Shown here in pieces: positions 44,732 to 47,697 of a stretch of 47,697 bases of DNA. The stretch is taken from the NCBI RefSeq assembly GCF_021129155.1, contig NZ_JAJOMC010000036.1:1-47697 (forward strand), written 5' to 3'. This DNA comes from Arthrobacter sp. AK04. Its GTDB lineage: Bacteria > Actinomycetota > Actinomycetes > Actinomycetales > Micrococcaceae. The translations under genes were made by a program, and so were the position numbers. The notes beneath the pieces were generated by a model. That model saw only the letters and a program-made list of their open reading frames with translations. It ran no database searches and was not told the origin of the DNA. Each line of letters starts with the position of its first letter. Within the stretch, counting starts at the first letter, position 1.

Positions 44732-44796
44732 GGAGTTTTTGTCCACGTATGCAGGCTTTAACGGAGGCGAACCCTGCGTATCTGGACAAAAACTCC
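44732..44796. repeat. Palindromic intergenic element D
   Basis: Arms 44732-44755 and 44773-44796, 21 of 24 positions paired, 17-base loop. The arms begin GGAGTTTTTGTCC and end in GCAGG. It lies in the 199-bp spacer between the divergent sufR and ABC genes, so termination is not an obvious role. Sequence unlike elements A-C. Confidence 0.8.
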
Positions 44797-44838
44797 CGTT
44801 GCCGGCACGCAGCGGACTGCCGCTAATACTACTTCCCG

Positions 44839-44844
44839 TAGAAT
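44839..44844 (+). promoter_or_regulatory. Possible -10 box for a leaderless ABC transcript
   Basis: TAGAAT, with the GTG start of the ABC ATPase gene seven bases downstream, where transcription would begin. No good -35 is visible and there is no ribosome site, consistent with a leaderless message. Confidence 0.35.
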
Positions 44845-44850
44845 ACTGGG

Positions 44851-45819
44851 GTGCGATTGCCCCTGTCCCCCGTTCTGTCCATCAACGGGCTTGTTAAAGA
44901 TGTAGGCCCGCTCTCCAGCATGGACGGAAGAATGCTCCGGGTGGTGAGCGGCGTCTCACTGACCGCCGGGCGCGGGCAGGTCACGGCGCTGCTGGGTGCC
45001 AACGGTGCCGGAAAGACAACCACCCTGGAGTGTGCCCAAGGCCTGCAGAAGCGCAGCGGCGGAACCATCTCCCTGCTCGGCCAGGACCCCGCAACCGCAG
45101 GCGCGGAACTGCGCTCCCGGGTCGGTGTGATGCTTCAGGACGGCGGCCTCCCGCCGTCGGCCCGTCCCCTCCCCCTGCTGCGGCACATTGCCGGGCTCTA
45201 CGCACACCCCTGGCCCGTGGATGACCTTGTCCAAAGGCTCGGCATCGACACCTTCAGCCGGACCACCGTCCGCCGCCTTTCCGGCGGACAAAAGCAGCGC
45301 CTTGCCCTCGCCGCCGCTCTGGTGGGGAGGCCGGAGGTCCTGTTCCTTGACGAGCCGAGCGCCGGCCTGGACCCGCAGTCCCGCCAGTTGGTGTTCGAGC
45401 TGATCGGGGAACTGCGCGATTCGGGGATGGGAATCATCCTCACCACGCACCTGATGGACGACGCCCAGCGGCTGGCGGACTACGTGTACATCATTGACGG
45501 CGGCCGAAACGTCGCCGAGGGAACAGTCCAGGAACTCCTGCAGCGCGGTCCCGCCGTGGACGCAGGCGCAGACCATGTGCGCACCCTCTCCTTCGACGCG
45601 ACGCCGGGGCTGGACCTGTCCGGCGTGCTGCCGGCCGACGTCGTTGTCCTGGAAGAGCGTGCGGGAAGCTATACCGCTACCGGCGCCCTGACTCCCAAGC
45701 ACCTTGCCGCACTGGCCGAGTGGTGGGCAGTGCACGACGTCATGCCCGCTGCCATGACCCTGCAGGCGCGTAGCCTTGAAGACGTCTTTCTGGACATCTC
45801 GGGAAAGGACATCCGATGA
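44851..45819 (+). CDS. ABC exporter ATP-binding protein
   Basis: 322-aa ATPase of the ABC-2 (CcmA/DrrA-like) type. Walker A LLGANGAGKTTT (47-58), Q-loop LQDGGLPP, signature LSGGQKQRLALAAAL, Walker B VLFLDEPSAGLD, H-loop TTHL, then an ~85-residue C-terminal extension. It pairs with the permease gene, overlapping by four bases. The mycobacterial neighbours of sufR (Rv1457c/Rv1458c) have the same arrangement; the substrate is unknown there too. Confidence 0.9.
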   Translation: MRLPLSPVLSINGLVKDVGPLSSMDGRMLRVVSGVSLTAGRGQVTALLGANGAGKTTTLECAQGLQKRSGGTISLLGQDPATAGAELRSRVGVMLQDGGLPPSARPLPLLRHIAGLYAHPWPVDDLVQRLGIDTFSRTTVRRLSGGQKQRLALAAALVGRPEVLFLDEPSAGLDPQSRQLVFELIGELRDSGMGIILTTHLMDDAQRLADYVYIIDGGRNVAEGTVQELLQRGPAVDAGADHVRTLSFDATPGLDLSGVLPADVVVLEERAGSYTATGALTPKHLAALAEWWAVHDVMPAAMTLQARSLEDVFLDISGKDIR

Positions 45820-46613
45820 CCCCGACCCCCGCGGGCACCACACCCGCTCCCGGGGCGGGAGCACCTGCCATGCAGCGGCCGGCCCCCCTGCTCCGGCGCA
45901 TCCTGCTGCAGGGCAAATACGAGGCACTGGCCATGCTGCGCAACGGCGAGCAGCTGATCCTCGCAGTGGTGCTGCCGCTGCTTGCGCTCGTTGGCCTGAC
46001 TGTTACGCCGTTCCTGGACGGCCTGGGTCCGAGCCGCATTGATGTGGCAGTCCCGGGGATCCTTGCACTTTGCGCCATGTCCACCGCGTTTACCGGGCAG
46101 GGCATCGCTACGGGATTCGACCGCCGCTACGGTGTGCTGCGCTTCCTGTCCACCACCCCCTTGGGCCGGGGCGGGCTGATCGCCGGCAAGGTGCTTTCCG
46201 TCCTGGCGGTGCTGTGCCTGCAGGTTGCCGTGGTGGCAGCGGTCGGGTTTAGCCTCGAATGGCAGCCGACGGCGGCGGGCTGGGTTCCCGGGCTGCTCCT
46301 CCTCGCGCTGGGCGCGGCGGCGTTCACCGCCCTGGGGCTGCTGGTGGCCGGGACGGTCCGGCCTGAGGCCACGCTGGCCATCACCAACCTGCTCTGGATC
46401 CTCCTCGGAGCCCTCGGCGGAATCGTGATTCCTGCCGAACGGCTGCCGGCCGCCGCCCAGCAGATCGTGGGGCTCCTGCCCTCGGGCGCGCTCGGCGAAG
46501 CCCTCCGGGACGCCTTCCTGCACGGTGCGGTCAATGGCGCCGCCTTCCTCATACTGGTGCTCTGGACAGTTACTGCCGGGGCCGCAGCAATCCGTTGGTT
46601 CAAGTGGAATTGA
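45816..46613 (+). CDS. ABC-2 type exporter permease
   Basis: 265-aa protein with about six membrane helices after a Pro-rich cytoplasmic N-terminus. The segment FDRRYGVLRFLSTTPLGRGGLIAGKVLS is typical for ABC-2 permeases. It works with the preceding ATPase. It ends seven bases before ctaA, so exporter and heme A synthase are likely one transcript; a link to heme or oxidase assembly is possible but unproven. Confidence 0.9.
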   Translation: MTPTPAGTTPAPGAGAPAMQRPAPLLRRILLQGKYEALAMLRNGEQLILAVVLPLLALVGLTVTPFLDGLGPSRIDVAVPGILALCAMSTAFTGQGIATGFDRRYGVLRFLSTTPLGRGGLIAGKVLSVLAVLCLQVAVVAAVGFSLEWQPTAAGWVPGLLLLALGAAAFTALGLLVAGTVRPEATLAITNLLWILLGALGGIVIPAERLPAAAQQIVGLLPSGALGEALRDAFLHGAVNGAAFLILVLWTVTAGAAAIRWFKWN

Positions 46614-46620
46614 GATACTC

Positions 46621-47565
46621 GTGAGCACCGCCTTCCGCCTTCCCCAGTTCGCCGGCCGCCTGGCGTCACGGCTGCCCCGCACTGTGGACAAGAGCGTACG
46701 CCGCCTGGCCGTGGCTTCCCTGATCGGGCAGACCCTGCTGGTGGTGACCGGCGGAGCGGTCCGGCTGACCTCCTCCGGCCTGGGCTGCCCCACCTGGCCC
46801 CGCTGTACGGACACGTCCCTGGTGAACACGCCCGAGATGGGTATCCACGGATTCATCGAGTTCGGCAACCGCCTCCTCACCTTCGCGCTGGCCGCCGTCG
46901 CCGCACTGATGCTGGTCTACCTGTGGAACCTCCGCAAGGAGCGGCGCGACCTCTTCCTGCTGGCACTGGGCCTGCTGGCCAGCATCCCCGCGCAGGCCGT
47001 GATCGGCGGCATCACGGTCCTCACCAACCTCAACCCATGGGTGGTAGGCCTCCACTTCCTGGTCTCCATGGCACTGGTGGTGCTGGCCACGCTGCTGGTC
47101 AACCGGGCCTTCGGCCGGACCGGCCGGTTCCGCACGGCAGCCCTGGCCGCCCTGCCGGGGGTCATGCGTCCGGTGACGGCCGCCGTCGCGCTTTTTTCCG
47201 CCCTCGCCGTCATGCTGGGTGTGGTGGTCACCGGAGCCGGTCCGCACGCAGGGGACGCCGACGCACCGCGCAACGGGCTGGACTGGGACCTGTTCTCGCA
47301 CATCCACGCCGTCCCGGCCTACCTGGTGACCGCCGGAACCCTGGTTGCGCTGGCGCTGGTGCTGCTGCGGCGGATCACGGGCCCCATCCGGACAGCTGTC
47401 CTGGGCCTCCTCGGCGTGACTGTGCTGCAGGCCGCCATCGGTTTCACCCAGTACTACAACGGTATCCCGGCGCTGCTGGTGGCAGCCCACATGCTCGGCG
47501 CCGCAATGCTTATGGGCGCTGCAACGAACGCGTGGGACATCGCAAGGTCAAGCCCCGTGGCCTAA
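46621..47565 (+). CDS. ctaA: Heme A synthase (COX15/CtaA)
   Basis: 314-aa, eight-helix membrane enzyme that oxidises the C8 methyl of heme O to give heme A for cytochrome aa3 oxidase. Landmarks: GGAVRLTSSGLGCPTWPRC (Cys56 and Cys62, extracellular-loop pair), HGFIEFGNR (His76, Glu80), second-half His in VVGLHFLVS and the later FSHIHAVPAYL and AAHMLGAAML. The start is GTG 46621; the in-frame sequence before it overlaps the permease gene. It acts in the same process as SURF1 at 22.5 kb. Confidence 0.93.
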   Translation: MSTAFRLPQFAGRLASRLPRTVDKSVRRLAVASLIGQTLLVVTGGAVRLTSSGLGCPTWPRCTDTSLVNTPEMGIHGFIEFGNRLLTFALAAVAALMLVYLWNLRKERRDLFLLALGLLASIPAQAVIGGITVLTNLNPWVVGLHFLVSMALVVLATLLVNRAFGRTGRFRTAALAALPGVMRPVTAAVALFSALAVMLGVVVTGAGPHAGDADAPRNGLDWDLFSHIHAVPAYLVTAGTLVALALVLLRRITGPIRTAVLGLLGVTVLQAAIGFTQYYNGIPALLVAAHMLGAAMLMGAATNAWDIARSSPVA

Positions 47566-47589
47566 CCACGCCTGCCTGCAACCGAAAAG

Positions 47590-47697
47590 GGGGGGGCCCG
47601 GGGGGGGCCGGGGGGGGGGGGGGGGGGGGGGGGCGGGGGGGGGGGGGGGGGGGGGCGGGGCGGCGGGGGGCCGCGGGCGGCCGGCGGGGGGGGGGGG
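47590..47697. other. G-homopolymer window edge
   Basis: Almost pure G with a few C bases. No gene, hairpin or known repeat explains it; it looks like low-quality contig end. The 24 bases between the ctaA stop and this stretch appear normal. Confidence 0.7.

Overview
The window is high-GC DNA from an actinobacterium, most likely Arthrobacter, Pseudarthrobacter or a close member of the Micrococcaceae. This rests on codon use, frequent GTG and TTG starts, tight overlapping gene pairs, and actinobacterial arrangements: divergent glgA/glgC, sufR-sufB-sufD-Rieske-sufC-sufT beside an ABC exporter and ctaA, and DUF3099 next to SURF1. The species assignment is inference from gene content; no rRNA or tRNA gene was recognised.

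Layout. 0.1-2.8 kb: glycogen/maltose-1-phosphate genes. 2.9-6.6 kb: an unusual zinc-ribbon SDR, a PNPOx-like protein, a CBS-MgtE transporter and a lipoprotein. 6.7-10.2 kb: a minus-strand operon for circularly permuted ATP-grasp, alpha-E and transglutaminase-like proteins, a widespread trio with no settled product. 10.3-14 kb: a YeiH-type exporter and aminopeptidase N. 14-19 kb: a lipoate-ligase-like enzyme, zinc-independent L31, a SpoU methyltransferase, a TauE permease, an ABC ATPase and methionine aminopeptidase. 19-25.5 kb: serB, two SDRs including FabG, and a compact DUF3099 / small Cys-His protein / SURF1 / YbaK-like run facing an ABC-F gene. 25.7-33.5 kb: a more accessory, envelope-oriented stretch (alpha/beta hydrolase, DUF2993 protein, parallel beta-helix Tat substrate, PhoA-type alkaline phosphatase, CotA-like multicopper oxidase). 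33.7-35.7 kb: bioYMN biotin uptake. 35.7-38.3 kb: an acyl-CoA ligase plus thiolase pair. 38.3-39.2 kb: a YpfJ-type metallopeptidase. 39.5-44.7 kb: the SUF operon with its regulator. 44.8-47.6 kb: an ABC exporter pair and heme A synthase.

How the genes connect. SURF1 and CtaA serve cytochrome oxidase maturation. The SUF operon makes Fe-S clusters under a SufR-type repressor. PhoA, the multicopper oxidase and the beta-helix protein act outside the membrane. BioYMN feeds biotin-dependent enzymes.

The features least explained by ordinary annotation are five intergenic palindromic elements. Two, 25 kb apart, share nearly the same 20-nt arm; the other three differ in sequence but have a similar design. 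Four lie in convergent gene ends and one in the sufR/ABC divergent spacer. Several enzymes also carry changed catalytic residues: two SDRs without a normal YxxxK, a thiolase with Ser for the second Cys, and a PhoA with Ala before the nucleophile.

Quality warning. Both window ends and an internal patch near 39.33-39.41 kb are C- or G-homopolymer-rich and look like sequencing or assembly artefacts. The join between the metallopeptidase and the SUF operon should not be trusted without read evidence.
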